Shown here piece after piece: positions 55,125 to 64,000 of a DNA stretch of 64,000 nt; within the stretch, counting starts at the first letter, position 1; the number at the start of each line of letters is the position of its first letter. This stretch comes from Bacteroidota bacterium. Lineage in GTDB: Bacteria > Bacteroidota > Ignavibacteria > Palsa-1295. The stretch covers positions 353,166 to 417,165 of the forward strand of contig JAFDZW010000002.1 in the NCBI GenBank assembly GCA_018266755.1, read 5' to 3'. Under the pieces are notes generated by a model. The model was not told the DNA's origin. It saw only the letters and a program-made list of their open reading frames with translations, and made no database searches. A program made the translations under genes and the position numbers.

Positions 55125-55756
55125 AGTGAATGAAATGAATTGTTCAGACCCACATACAACACACCCCGGATATCACAGTTACAGTCATATAGCATACTTT
55201 CTTCGGTCGACGTCATTGTCGGCATCGGGATTCGTAAGTAATTATTACATGTGGACTACCGAGGCGCCGAAAACATCTTGGAAGCTGTTGAAAACACACG
55301 GCATTACGGGACTTAAGAATTCTTACTCAACCATAATTTCCGCTCTCTTTACCGAGTGATGCTCCCGAAGGCGTTGGATGTTCGGTTGATGTATCATACA
55401 TATAAATAAGTAACTTCGTACTCATCTTTATATTTTCACTCCCTCTCCTACTCCGATCTCGCATTGAGCTACATTTTTCCTGAAACGACTATATCTGACA
55501 CGTGTGGTCACACACTCCATCGAGTATATAGCGAACCTGCACCCTATTCGCCATAAGTAAGAATATCCTCACGAGTGTGCGACGTGGCATAACGATTGCT
55601 TGATTCGCTCTCAGCTTACACTCACTGCGTGAGTCGGGGCGAGATAGCACAGGATACAAGTTATTTCTCTATCGACTCGTCACGGATCCCACTTCTCCGG
55701 CGAAGGAACCGATTGCTCCTCGCACCGCAGCTCACGCGAACGATCCAGTGTATCTC
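55125..55756. other. intergenic region between divergent genes
   Basis: About 630 bp between the divergent lipoprotein gene and the first of three secreted-protein genes. It is AT-richer than its surroundings in the middle (ATAAATAAGTAACTTCG) and presumably holds both promoters. No RNA gene, repeat or riboswitch-like fold is recognised. Confidence 0.4.
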
Positions 55757-56548
55757 ATGCATACCAAATCTCTTCTATTGGCTGCAGCGATCACCGTCTC
55801 GCTGATTATCAGGGCACATGCGCAAGATCTACCTCGGACGTTCGGCGCTCGCGCTCTGCAACTCGACGACGGCACGGGTTCCGGTAACACACTTGTGCTG
55901 GACCTCAATGGTGAACTCCAGGCAACGTACCGACTGCATTTCCCATTGGCCGGTCCGCCGAGCGAACTGAATTTCTTCGCCGTCGATCAGTTCGGAAACA
56001 TCAGTTGGACGAACTCGACGTTACCACCGCTGCCACTCGGACACATGTGGTGTGGAAACGTGCTCGGTCAAGCGGAGCCAATGCCGCCTGGGCAACTCGG
56101 TGCCATACTCGTAGTCGGCACGGCGGAGTACGGCGTTCCCGCACCTGAATGGGCAACGATCATCCCCGGACCGGTAACCATCTCTGCTAGCCAGATCACT
56201 ACCGGTACGATCCAACCCGGCGTGACGATCAATGTGGGCACAGGCGGCACGATCGTACCGACCGGAGGGACAGTCACTGCGAATATGCTCAACGGCTCAG
56301 GCCTCGGAGAGTATTCCGGAAGAGTATTCATCCCAACCGGTGCGAATCATATGGACATTTCCTTTCCCTCGATCCTTCCCCTTGCCTCAGTTACCGTCTC
56401 TGTCTTCGATCCGCAAGCAGGCACGTTCGGCTTTGTCGACGCGAAGGTTTCTCAGATCACAGCAGGTGTCGGCTTCACAGTGATTTTTGCAGCGGACTAT
56501 CCTGCGTCCGGCACGGGCGAGCTACACTACATCGTAGTCAACCCATAA
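55757..56548 (+). CDS. exported beta-repeat protein (first of three)
   Basis: The ATG at 55757 gives MHTKSLLLAAAITVSLIIRAHAQ, a signal peptide. Early on it has LQLDDGTGSGNTLVLDLNGELQATYRLHFPLAGPPSE, then short polar modules (TISASQITTGTIQPGVTINVGTGGTIVP) and a C-terminal beta domain (YSGRVFIPTGANHMDISFPSILPLASVTVSVFDP...ELHYIVVNP) that parallels the end of the next protein. The style resembles phage-tail-fibre and surface-repeat proteins. It has no T9SS domain and its function is unknown. Confidence 0.7.
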   Translation: MHTKSLLLAAAITVSLIIRAHAQDLPRTFGARALQLDDGTGSGNTLVLDLNGELQATYRLHFPLAGPPSELNFFAVDQFGNISWTNSTLPPLPLGHMWCGNVLGQAEPMPPGQLGAILVVGTAEYGVPAPEWATIIPGPVTISASQITTGTIQPGVTINVGTGGTIVPTGGTVTANMLNGSGLGEYSGRVFIPTGANHMDISFPSILPLASVTVSVFDPQAGTFGFVDAKVSQITAGVGFTVIFAADYPASGTGELHYIVVNP

Positions 56549-56597
56549 CGCAACGTTGTATTGTCTACCTCTTTTACTGACTAATTCATTAACCGTT

Positions 56598-57737
56598 ATG
56601 AAATCCTTAACACGTACCGCCATTGCTCTGCTACTATGTGTGGCGGCAATTGCAGCGAATGCACAAACACTGACACGGAGTTTGATGCTGAAGCCGTATC
56701 TCTCTTCGTTCAACACGACGATCGGTGTCTATACCACACCATCGGCGGGTAATTGGACACTCTCGTTACCGGATAGCGGCCAACTTGTCGCCGGCGGTCC
56801 GTTTATGAAGATCAGTACTGCCGCGGGAAACAAGTCGGTCAGCTTCGGGAAGGTCAACCTCGGTTTGGCTGCCGAAGTCAGCGGGATTCTGACGGTGCCG
56901 AATGGCGGAACCGGACTATCCAATATCCCGGCAGGAAATATGCTCGTCGGGAATGGTACCGGAGCACTGAATCTCGTCGCCGGTGGCAGCGCGACGGGCC
57001 AAGTCCTGACCTGGGATGCGGTCACGGGAGCACCGACTTGGACCACATCGATCGGAGGCGGAGGTCAAACGACAAACATCAGCAACACTGGTGTGAATAA
57101 TACGACCAACATCAATAACTCCTCGACCGGCGGTACGACGAATATCGGTAATTCGACCAGCACCACGAACATGTATGGTACGGTCATCTTCAATACACTG
57201 CCCGAGCTGCCGCTCACATACCATAATATGTACGTTGGCAATTCATCGGGATATGCTTCGGAACTGGCCACGGTATCGGACAAGGTGCTGACCTCACCGG
57301 GTGGAGTCCCGACCTGGACGACGTTGCTCCCGATCGCAAATGGCGGTACTAATAGTAGCACACCACCCGCACTAGGGCAGGTTGCCTATGGCGATGGTTC
57401 GAGCTACAAGTTCACATCTGCGGGAAATACCGGTGAAGTACTGCAGTATAATTCGGGTAGTGCACCGACATGGGTCCCCGTCAGCACACTCATCTCGAGC
57501 CTGGCATTCCAGCATACCGTGACGGCTCCGGAAGCTGCAGCAGGTGTTGTGACGATCTCCGGCGGCGGAAACCTGCCAACAGGCTACAGCGCCACATCGA
57601 AGATCATCGTGACATATCAAACCTCAGCCGGCCCGGCACAGGCATTTACGGTCAGCAATCAAACGGCGACATCGTTCGATGTCTATTCCGGTGCGATGAA
57701 CGCGGGAGACAAGATCAACTACATTATCGTCCCATAG
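56598..57737 (+). CDS. exported tail-fibre-like repeat protein (second of three)
   Basis: The ATG at 56598 gives MKSLTRTAIALLLCVAAIAANAQ, a signal peptide. Modules of the PNGGTGLSNIPAGNMLVGNGTGAL and IANGGTNSSTPPALGQVAYGDG type are the NGGTG repeats seen in tail fibres and in surface proteins of this bacterial group. A Thr/Asn-rich low-complexity tract (NISNTGVNNTTNINNSSTGG) sits in the middle. The C-terminal beta domain ends DKINYIIVP. It is 49 bp downstream of the first gene; the three are probably co-transcribed. Confidence 0.75.
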   Translation: MKSLTRTAIALLLCVAAIAANAQTLTRSLMLKPYLSSFNTTIGVYTTPSAGNWTLSLPDSGQLVAGGPFMKISTAAGNKSVSFGKVNLGLAAEVSGILTVPNGGTGLSNIPAGNMLVGNGTGALNLVAGGSATGQVLTWDAVTGAPTWTTSIGGGGQTTNISNTGVNNTTNINNSSTGGTTNIGNSTSTTNMYGTVIFNTLPELPLTYHNMYVGNSSGYASELATVSDKVLTSPGGVPTWTTLLPIANGGTNSSTPPALGQVAYGDGSSYKFTSAGNTGEVLQYNSGSAPTWVPVSTLISSLAFQHTVTAPEAAAGVVTISGGGNLPTGYSATSKIIVTYQTSAGPAQAFTVSNQTATSFDVYSGAMNAGDKINYIIVP

Positions 57738-57744
57738 TCTCTCA

Positions 57745-57782
57745 GCCTCTGCTGCCTGCTCGTACGGAGCGGCAGCAGAGGC
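57745..57782 (+). terminator. hairpin after the second secreted-protein gene
   Basis: A perfect 12-bp stem, GCCTCTGCTGCC/GGCAGCAGAGGC, with a 14-nt loop lies 7 bp after the stop codon. There is no T run, so it may be a partial terminator or an mRNA-stabilising hairpin before the third gene. Confidence 0.55.
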
Positions 57783-57858
57783 GCCACGGGTGACTCAGCG
57801 GAGCGCTTCTTCTCGACTATCGAGTGTACATGGCAACACGAACATCTGAAAGCCTCGT

Positions 57859-60081
57859 ATGAAACACGTCATATTCATCTTCTTGCTCGGTGTCTGTTTC
57901 GCATCTGTGGCGAACGCACAAACGCGGTCAAAGGATATTATTCTCTTGAACGCCACCGGCAACTCGATCACACTCGGTGCGCCGTCGAGCGTCATCAACA
58001 ATACACTGTTGTTACCCGGAACGCTTGGCACGCAGGGAGCTCTGCTGTACATCAGTTCGGTCGGTGCGGGCATCGGGACTTCCTCGTGGCTCAATCCGGG
58101 TTCGGAGGGGCAAGCACTGGTAATCGCCAGCGGCATGCCGACTTGGGCAACGATCACCAACGGGACCGTTACATCGTTTAGCTTCACCGATGCAAATGGT
58201 ATCGCCGGAGTGGTAACAAACGCAACGACGACACCGAACCTCACCCTCTCGCTCGGTGCGATCACGCCGACAACCGTGAACGGCCTAACACTTGCATCAC
58301 AGCCTGCCGGCTTCACCATATCGGGTGGAACAAGTGCGGCAACACTGACCGTCCCACTGAATGCATCCGTATCGGGCACGAATACCGGCGATCAGACGAT
58401 CACCTTGACGAGCGATGTCACCGGTACCGGTACCGGCACATTCGCGACGACGATCTCGAACAATGCTGTCACATACGCAAAGATGCAGGCAGTCTCGACA
58501 ACAAGCATGTTGCTCGGCAGCAGTTCGACGACAACACCGGTACAGGAGATCAGTCTCGGTTCGGGTCTTTCGATGACGGGGTCGGTACTTTCAGCGACAG
58601 GTTCGGGCGGGACGGTATCGAGTGTCGGTTTAACGATGCCCTCGGGATTTTCGGTATCGGGTTCGCCGGTAACCACAAGCGGCGTTCTTGCCGTCACGAC
58701 ATCGTTGAGCGGTGTACTTCATGGAAATGGAAGTGGCTTCACGGCCGGGAATGTCGATCTAGGTACCGAGGTCGTGAATCTTCTTGGCACGGCGAACGGG
58801 GGTACGGGTATTAATACATCCGCTACCACGTCCGGCAGCATACTATATACGAACGGAACTGGCAGTTGGGCGACCCGTTCCGCCGGCACGAGTGGATACG
58901 TACTGACTATGTCAGGAGGGTTTCCGGATTGGGTGGATCCGGGGACCCTCGTGTCCTTTTCGGGATGGGCTCTGAGCGGCAATTCGATCGTCTCGGCATA
59001 TAACGGAAGCAGCGGCAACTTCCTCGGTACGACGAACACACAACCGCTGGTCCTTGCCACTACAAACGTCTCGACCCCGCAACCCATACTCTTCATGACG
59101 AACAATGGCGAGCGCATGCGGTTGAGCGCAACCGGGTATCTCGGCATCAATCAGGTGAACCCTTCGCAACGGCTTGAGATCACCGACGGCAATCTGTATT
59201 TGTCAAACAACGGAACACCATCGCAACTGCAGATGCAAGGCACGGGCAACGGCAGTACACTTATACAGGCCGGCGCACAAGGTGACACGAATATCGCCTA
59301 CACGCTTCCCGTCTCCCAGGCGACGGCACCGGGACAAGCGCTGATCAACAATGGCTCCGGAACGCTCTCATGGGGTGAGCCGGAATACCGAGTTGGCTTC
59401 GGCGGATCGCGAGATAACTTCGAAGACTTTGTATTCGATGCGTACGCCGGTTCCGGCAGTAATGACAACCAATACGCATTCACTCAGGGAAGTTCGGGGT
59501 CCGGCGCCGATGCCGATGTCGATGGAACAGCAGCACTCTATACTGGCGGCAACGACTATTTTGGTCTGAATGTATTTCAGACCGGTACCAGTACAACAGG
59601 CAGAGCATATATCGGCTCCGGCAACTTCGTGAACAAACTCAAGCTCGGCGGGAGAGAGGTCGTATTCGAGATGCGAGCTCGTGTCGAGACACTGTCATCG
59701 TCCACTCAACGATTCATGGCGTGCGGCGGACTGATGGATAACAACAGTATTGCATTGAACGCGAACGGCGTTTGGTTCTGCTACAGCGACAATGAGAGCG
59801 GCGGGCAGTGGCAACTCAAAGCTCGCTCCGGCGGAGGGACGGTATCAGTAGTGACGGGCGGATCAGCGGTCGTGGCGAACCAGTGGTACATTCTCAAGGT
59901 AGTTGTCAGTGCCGACGGAAGCAAAGCAGATTTCTATATCGACGAGGCGTATATCGGTTCGATCACCTCGAATATTCCGACTACGAATCCGGTACGCATG
60001 GAGCTCATTATCGAAAAAAGCGTCGGCACGCTCAACCGGACGTGGTCATGCGATTGGGTGCTGCTGCGGATGGTTCGCTGA
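57859..60081 (+). CDS. exported repeat protein with C-terminal lectin-like domain (third of three)
   Basis: The protein has 740 residues. The signal peptide is MKHVIFIFLLGVCFASVANAQ. The long Thr/Ser/Gly-rich middle contains NGGTG-type tail-fibre modules (VVNLLGTANGGTGINTSATTSGSILYTNGTG, ERMRLSATGYLGINQVNPSQRLEI). The last 220 residues look like a concanavalin-A/LamG-type jelly roll (DYFGLNVFQTGTS, KLGGREVVFEMRARVETLSS, WYILKVVVSADGSKADFYIDEAYIGSI). It is probably a surface adhesin or carbohydrate-binding protein. No T9SS type A domain is visible. Confidence 0.75.
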   Translation: MKHVIFIFLLGVCFASVANAQTRSKDIILLNATGNSITLGAPSSVINNTLLLPGTLGTQGALLYISSVGAGIGTSSWLNPGSEGQALVIASGMPTWATITNGTVTSFSFTDANGIAGVVTNATTTPNLTLSLGAITPTTVNGLTLASQPAGFTISGGTSAATLTVPLNASVSGTNTGDQTITLTSDVTGTGTGTFATTISNNAVTYAKMQAVSTTSMLLGSSSTTTPVQEISLGSGLSMTGSVLSATGSGGTVSSVGLTMPSGFSVSGSPVTTSGVLAVTTSLSGVLHGNGSGFTAGNVDLGTEVVNLLGTANGGTGINTSATTSGSILYTNGTGSWATRSAGTSGYVLTMSGGFPDWVDPGTLVSFSGWALSGNSIVSAYNGSSGNFLGTTNTQPLVLATTNVSTPQPILFMTNNGERMRLSATGYLGINQVNPSQRLEITDGNLYLSNNGTPSQLQMQGTGNGSTLIQAGAQGDTNIAYTLPVSQATAPGQALINNGSGTLSWGEPEYRVGFGGSRDNFEDFVFDAYAGSGSNDNQYAFTQGSSGSGADADVDGTAALYTGGNDYFGLNVFQTGTSTTGRAYIGSGNFVNKLKLGGREVVFEMRARVETLSSSTQRFMACGGLMDNNSIALNANGVWFCYSDNESGGQWQLKARSGGGTVSVVTGGSAVVANQWYILKVVVSADGSKADFYIDEAYIGSITSNIPTTNPVRMELIIEKSVGTLNRTWSCDWVLLRMVR

Positions 60082-60603
60082 ACGGAATCGGATTGTTGAT
60101 ACGACACGCGCAGGTTGACGAAAGTACTCCGTGCCACGTTCGACGTGGATGAGATCTCGGACGGAAGCGGCAACCCGTCGCGCACCATGCAAATACGCAA
60201 CCGTCATCACTTTCACCGGTGATGACGGTTTCGGCAATTATGGGACTGTAAAACACATCAACGGATTTTCAACTCTGTCTTGAAAAAAGCATCTCACCTT
60301 CTGCTTCCAGAAACGAGTGTTAATCAGTGAATCGGAGTGCGGGGGTACAGTACTTCGTTCGTGTCCAAACTAATGAACGTTCGGTCTTCTCTCTTCCCTA
60401 AACAATAATTCAGGGTGCCGTAATTGGTTGGTCCATAAGGCGTTGCTTCGACTGCCCCTGAAGACGACGAACATTTGTATTTGCGTAGGAGGCTAAGACC
60501 AATGTATATTCGTACTCCCTTGGTAGTGGGGCGGTGGATAATACAAGTATTAGCTGTATTAGTCATACCCGTGGCAGCGCCGCCCTACTACTCCTATTTT
60601 TTC
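60082..60603. other. intergenic region after the secreted-protein cluster
   Basis: Apart from the hairpin at 60199-60230, about 520 bp show no credible gene, RNA or repeat. Both neighbouring genes end here, so little promoter content is expected. Confidence 0.4.
60199..60230. terminator. bidirectional hairpin terminator between convergent genes
   Basis: AACCGTCATCAC/GGTGATGACGGTT form a 12-bp stem around TTTCACC. It lies 118 bp after the third secreted-protein gene and is the only strong hairpin before the convergent gene. Confidence 0.65.
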
Positions 60604-62007
60604 TCATCCCAACGACCGAAACTTCGCACAGAGTCGCTCAAAGAGGAAGACGAATTGCTCGTGTCCACGATATTTCTGCCGAAACTCAGCGAAGATCGAC
60701 GCACAATTTCCTTTCCCTTCTTCAACGCCACGCAGTAATTCCCGCATTGCATTCAAAAAGATCAAGAGGTTGCTATCTTGCGGTTGTTGCACCTGTCGGC
60801 GCATATAGCGCATGTGTCGCTGCACCGATTCTTCGGCAACCAACGGGTTATGTCGCATCCCCATAAGAAATGCATCGTAGCAGCGGAGCTGCATTTCACT
60901 ATACATATTGCGATGCCGTCCGGTATTTGCGCGCATTGCGATAGCAAGCGATTCCTCGGCAGCAGCAAGATCGTTATCCGATATTCGAAGCAGTGTAAGA
61001 ATCATCGCGTAATGCACCGAGGCATCGGGCGCAACGAGCCCGAGTTGTTCCGGGAAGTGATCGCGAGCATATGCTTTCACCCATTCGTGTTCGCCCGACA
61101 CAATAATCATCGGGAGGTAGCGTTCGAGATAGCGGATCGAGCTTAAATTTTCTCCGTGCTCCGGTGCAATCAAAAACTTCTTCACGCGTTCGGTCTGCTG
61201 TTGCCGCGACGATAGATCGTGCAGGTCGGTCACCAGCTCAAACAGCGCCGCATAGTCACCGAATATGTCGGCGTGATCTCGGACCAATTGCTTCGCGTAC
61301 GCAATATACCGTAGCGCTTTCCCCCGGTCATAATAGATGCGGGCAAAGATGATCATCAAGGTGAAGCACACATTGAAGCGTACCAGAAACTGGCTGCTTG
61401 TGCGAGTTCGCCGAAAGATCGATTCTAACTCATGTACGTATGGATCGAGCTTGTCGCGACGGATTGTCTTCTCAAGCAACTTCCCTAAACGATCGGAGAT
61501 CTCGTAGACGCGCACTAAGTATTTATCATGCGGATGCGGCGTCTTGTACTTGACGTACCGTTTTACGTAGCCGTGCAGTTCATCCGAGAGATCGGGCAAC
61601 GTATTCAGCGGAAACATCTGAAGGCTCGATAGCACAAGCACCTGCAGATAATACTCCGCCAGCGCCGCGGTGTCGCCCGCCTCGAGCAGATCCGACTCCT
61701 GACTTCGGATCTCACGCAGAAAATGCCGGTAGAGTTGCTTGCGTCCCAAAAACTCCAACAGCGTGATCCCATCCCCGGGTGCGACTTCTTCATACATCGT
61801 ATGAAGCATTTCCGAAAGTACCTGATAGTAGCGAACGTCCGTCAGCTTGTGGCGACGCTTGATCGAAGCTGCATTGATGCCGTTGCGCGAACGGCACTCC
61901 AATATCTTGAAGATAATATCCCGCTTCGCTCCGCGAAATTGCAGCGGACGAAGTCTGGTCCGTTCGTTCTTGCTTAACGTGAAGACTAATTCCTCAACGA
62001 GAGTCAT
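60604..62007 (-). CDS. helical (TPR-like) protein, unknown
   Basis: The protein has 467 residues, nearly all alpha-helical by composition. The N-terminus (MTLVEELVFTLSKNERTRLRPLQFRGAKRDIIFKILECRSRNGINAASIKRRHKLTDVRYYQVLSEML) looks like a winged-helix or small helical domain. The remainder has repeated antiparallel-helix-like segments (for example AALFELVTDLHDLSSRQQQTERVKKFL, LTLLRISDNDLAAAEESLAIAMRANTG). No family is recognised. Similar proteins with a helical domain followed by TPR-like repeats occur in this bacterial group. Confidence 0.7.
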   Translation of the reverse strand: MTLVEELVFTLSKNERTRLRPLQFRGAKRDIIFKILECRSRNGINAASIKRRHKLTDVRYYQVLSEMLHTMYEEVAPGDGITLLEFLGRKQLYRHFLREIRSQESDLLEAGDTAALAEYYLQVLVLSSLQMFPLNTLPDLSDELHGYVKRYVKYKTPHPHDKYLVRVYEISDRLGKLLEKTIRRDKLDPYVHELESIFRRTRTSSQFLVRFNVCFTLMIIFARIYYDRGKALRYIAYAKQLVRDHADIFGDYAALFELVTDLHDLSSRQQQTERVKKFLIAPEHGENLSSIRYLERYLPMIIVSGEHEWVKAYARDHFPEQLGLVAPDASVHYAMILTLLRISDNDLAAAEESLAIAMRANTGRHRNMYSEMQLRCYDAFLMGMRHNPLVAEESVQRHMRYMRRQVQQPQDSNLLIFLNAMRELLRGVEEGKGNCASIFAEFRQKYRGHEQFVFLFERLCAKFRSLG

Positions 62008-62193
62008 TGTAGTGTCTGGGGAAATACAAATCGCGTTATCGAATCAGCCGCGATCGGTCAGCGAGCACAATCACACACAACAATCAAGCGTTCGTCGGCA
62101 GCAACGATGACGAAGCCCACGAAGTCCGAGATTCATGTGTCGGTCGCACCTGAACGCAGTTTGGGTAGGTGGGGCAACCCTAATACGGAATGT

Positions 62194-63825
62194 TTATTGT
62201 GCAGCTTCGGCCTTCGCCCGCTCGCGCAGAACGAAGCGTTGTACTTTGCCCGTGTCTGTTCTGGGTAATGCGTCTATGAATGCAATCTCGCGCGGATATT
62301 TGTACGGCGCGAGCTCACGTTTCACAAAATCCTGAATATCCTTTACCAGCGTATCGTTCCCCGTCGTGCCGGGCACGAGCACACAATATGCCTTGACGAT
62401 TTGTCCGCGAAGTTCGTCCGGTTTCGGCACAACCGCCGACTCTTTGACTGCTTCGTGTTCGTTAATCACTGCTTCGAGTTCGGGCGGCGAAACGTTATAG
62501 CCGCCGGTGACAATCAAATCGTCGTTGCGACACTGGTATGTGAAGTTTCCTTCTGTGTCTTTGATAAACACATCGCCCGGGATGTTCCAGCCGTCTTTCA
62601 CATACCCGGCCTGTCGTTCGGGCTTCTTGAGATACCGACAGCCCGTCGGCCCCTTGATCGCAATCAATCCAGGTACTCCGGGCGGTAGTTCGTTTCCGTT
62701 CTCATCGACAATCTTTGCTTGGTAGCCCGGCACCGGCTTGCCCGTGACCCCACCTTTTGCCTCGCCGGGGAAATTGCTCACGAAGATATGCAGCATCTCG
62801 GTACTGCCGATTCCATCGAGCAACTCGCGGCCGTAGGTGGCCTTCCATTTGTCAAACACACTTTTCGGCAAGGTCTCCCCTGCGCTCACACCCAAACGTA
62901 GGTTCGAAAGATCGTACTTCCCTCCCTCGTCGAGGCGCATCATCATGTTATAACACGTCGGCGCGCAGAAGCTGATCGTACACTTATAGTGTGCCAGCGT
63001 CTTAAGCATATTCTCCGGCGTGAACTGGTCGAGCAACACCGTCGAAGCTCCGAAGCGAAACGGAAACACCAGCAACCCACCCAGACCGAACGTAAATGAG
63101 AGCGACGGATGGCCGCCGAAGATATCGTTCTCGGTCGGATGTAGAATATTCTTCGCGTATGCGTCGGCGATGGCAAGGACGTCGTCTTGGAAATGCACGG
63201 TGCCCTTCGGATCACCCGTCGAGCCGGATGTATACCCGATCAGAGCGATGTCGTTACGGGAAAGAACGGCCGGTGCGCACTCTGCCGGCTGCTTCATCCA
63301 GTGATCCTCGAAGCTTTCGTAGTCGGAGTCCTTCCCGTCGCATACCAGAATCTTGTTGACCGAGGACATCATCGGCTCGGCCTTTCGTACTTCGTCGATC
63401 GACGCGATATCGCAGAGCACGAGCGAGCACTCGGCATCGTTCGTGCGGTAGAATAGCTCGCGTGAACGGAGCATCGGCATGACCATCACGGCCACTGCGC
63501 CGATGCGCAATGTCGCCAGCCATGTTGCAAGTGCCGTCGAGTTATTCGGAAAGCGGAGCATCACGCGGTCGCCCTGGCGAACGCCGAGTGCCCGCATCGC
63601 ATTGCCCATCTGGCCCACAATAGTCGCCAGATCGCCGTAGGTCAGTACGCGTTCCTTATAGAAGATAGCCGGACGCTTGGCACGACCAGCTTCGATATTC
63701 CGATCGAGCAGTTCGACTGCCGCATTTAACTCTTGCGGATAATTACAGTCGGCCGTCGTGTAGATACGCTCTCCCCACGCCTCCTTAGGTGGTAAACCTT
63801 GTATGAATTCGGAATACGATGACAT
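62194..63825 (-). CDS. acyl-CoA ligase of the benzoate/2-aminobenzoate-CoA ligase type
   Basis: The 543-residue ANL-superfamily enzyme has the P-loop ALIGYTSGSTGDPKGTVHFQDD, the LDGIGSTEMLHIFVSN motif, the hinge region YQCRNDDLIVTGGYNVSPPELEAVINEHEAVKESAVV and the catalytic Lys in PRTDTGKVQRFVLRERA. ENDIFGGHPSLSFTFGLGGLLVFPFRFGASTVLLD and GGVTGKPVPGYQAKIVDE closely resemble benzoate- and 2-aminobenzoate-CoA ligases, which activate aromatic acids with ATP and CoA. No aromatic ring-degradation genes are in view, so the true substrate is open. Confidence 0.88.
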   Translation of the reverse strand: MSSYSEFIQGLPPKEAWGERIYTTADCNYPQELNAAVELLDRNIEAGRAKRPAIFYKERVLTYGDLATIVGQMGNAMRALGVRQGDRVMLRFPNNSTALATWLATLRIGAVAVMVMPMLRSRELFYRTNDAECSLVLCDIASIDEVRKAEPMMSSVNKILVCDGKDSDYESFEDHWMKQPAECAPAVLSRNDIALIGYTSGSTGDPKGTVHFQDDVLAIADAYAKNILHPTENDIFGGHPSLSFTFGLGGLLVFPFRFGASTVLLDQFTPENMLKTLAHYKCTISFCAPTCYNMMMRLDEGGKYDLSNLRLGVSAGETLPKSVFDKWKATYGRELLDGIGSTEMLHIFVSNFPGEAKGGVTGKPVPGYQAKIVDENGNELPPGVPGLIAIKGPTGCRYLKKPERQAGYVKDGWNIPGDVFIKDTEGNFTYQCRNDDLIVTGGYNVSPPELEAVINEHEAVKESAVVPKPDELRGQIVKAYCVLVPGTTGNDTLVKDIQDFVKRELAPYKYPREIAFIDALPRTDTGKVQRFVLRERAKAEAAQ

Positions 63826-63922
63826 CGAGATCTGTGAGATGAAGTAGTGATGAACACGAAAATACGATATAATACATTTCCATATCGAACGTCAACGTTC
63901 CCGCCCCTGCAAAAAGAAAAAG

Positions 63923-63946
63923 GACGGGCACCGAAGTACCCGTCCC
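63923..63946 (-). terminator. intrinsic terminator
   Basis: GGACGGG/CCCGTCC arms (loop CACCGAAGTA) are followed, on the minus strand, by a T-rich tract. The hairpin lies 28 bp after the stop codon of the partial gene at the window edge. Confidence 0.75.
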
Positions 63947-63974
63947 TCAAGAACAATCGTGTAGTTCAGCGCTT

Positions 63975-64000
63975 TTAATGTTCGACGACGACTCGTTTCG
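63975..64000 (-). CDS. C-terminal end of a protein, partial
   Basis: The minus-strand frame reads KRVVVEH and then TAA, and a strong terminator follows within 30 bp. The basic, Val-rich ending would suit a T9SS sorting domain, but seven residues are too few to say. Confidence 0.4.

Noticed and set aside
54273-55133. 286-residue plus-strand frame opposite the lipoprotein gene
   Set aside because: The minus-strand frame has a lipoprotein signal and a carboxypeptidase-regulatory-like domain; the plus frame is Arg/His-rich with no motifs.

Overview
The window reads as a chromosomal contig from an uncultured member of the Bacteroidota/Chlorobiota/Kapabacteria group. Evidence: secreted proteins with type IX secretion (T9SS) C-terminal sorting domains, many genes without a clear Shine-Dalgarno sequence, a Bacteroidota-type TamB, and secreted beta-repeat proteins. 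No rRNA is present, so the placement is an inference from gene content.

Chromosomal left flank (1-15.7 kb): the tail of an alpha/beta hydrolase; a split cobalamin-dependent methionine synthase (C-terminal half only) whose leader carries a SAM-II riboswitch and an intrinsic terminator; a T9SS beta-propeller protein; a lipoprotein; an outer-membrane protein; a VWA-type membrane protein; a TrmH-type RNA methyltransferase; a very large TamB; and an OmpR/histidine-kinase pair that ends just before tRNA-Lys(CTT).

Genomic island (about 15.70-52.70 kb): a 37-kb element sits in the 3' part of tRNA-Lys. A 43-bp direct repeat of the tRNA 3' end marks both junctions (15701-15743 and 52655-52697), a tyrosine recombinase lies just inside the right end, and GTTCTCAT direct repeats lie just inside both ends. 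Cargo from left to right: a complete Qat anti-phage system (qatA-D, minus strand); a frameshifted PD-(D/E)XK-nuclease-like gene; a phage/plasmid-type Rep protein; a Gabija system (gajA, gajB) preceded by an unknown gene; a second, internal tyrosine recombinase; unknown genes; a RepA-like helicase ATPase; a long gene-poor stretch; an XRE regulator with palindromic operators; a possible DUF429-like protein and two exported/membrane proteins. Next comes an AT-richer block with a three-gene terpenoid-like cluster (DUF1360 membrane protein, DxDD-bearing toroid protein, class I isoprenoid-synthase-like protein), a deleted IS3-family insertion sequence, a HExxH zincin-like protein, two pairs of paralogous proteins of unknown function, an AraC regulator and a large T9SS-secreted IgGFc-binding-like protein.

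Chromosomal right flank (52.7-64 kb): a lipoprotein with a carboxypeptidase-regulatory-like domain and a beta-propeller; three co-directional exported beta-repeat proteins; a helical protein of unknown function; and a benzoate/2-aminobenzoate-type acyl-CoA ligase.

The island is a defence island carried by an integrative element. The least described part is 38.6-47.7 kb. The terpenoid-like triad there is my best candidate for an undescribed system; the zincin and the paralogous exported-type proteins beside it may or may not belong to it.
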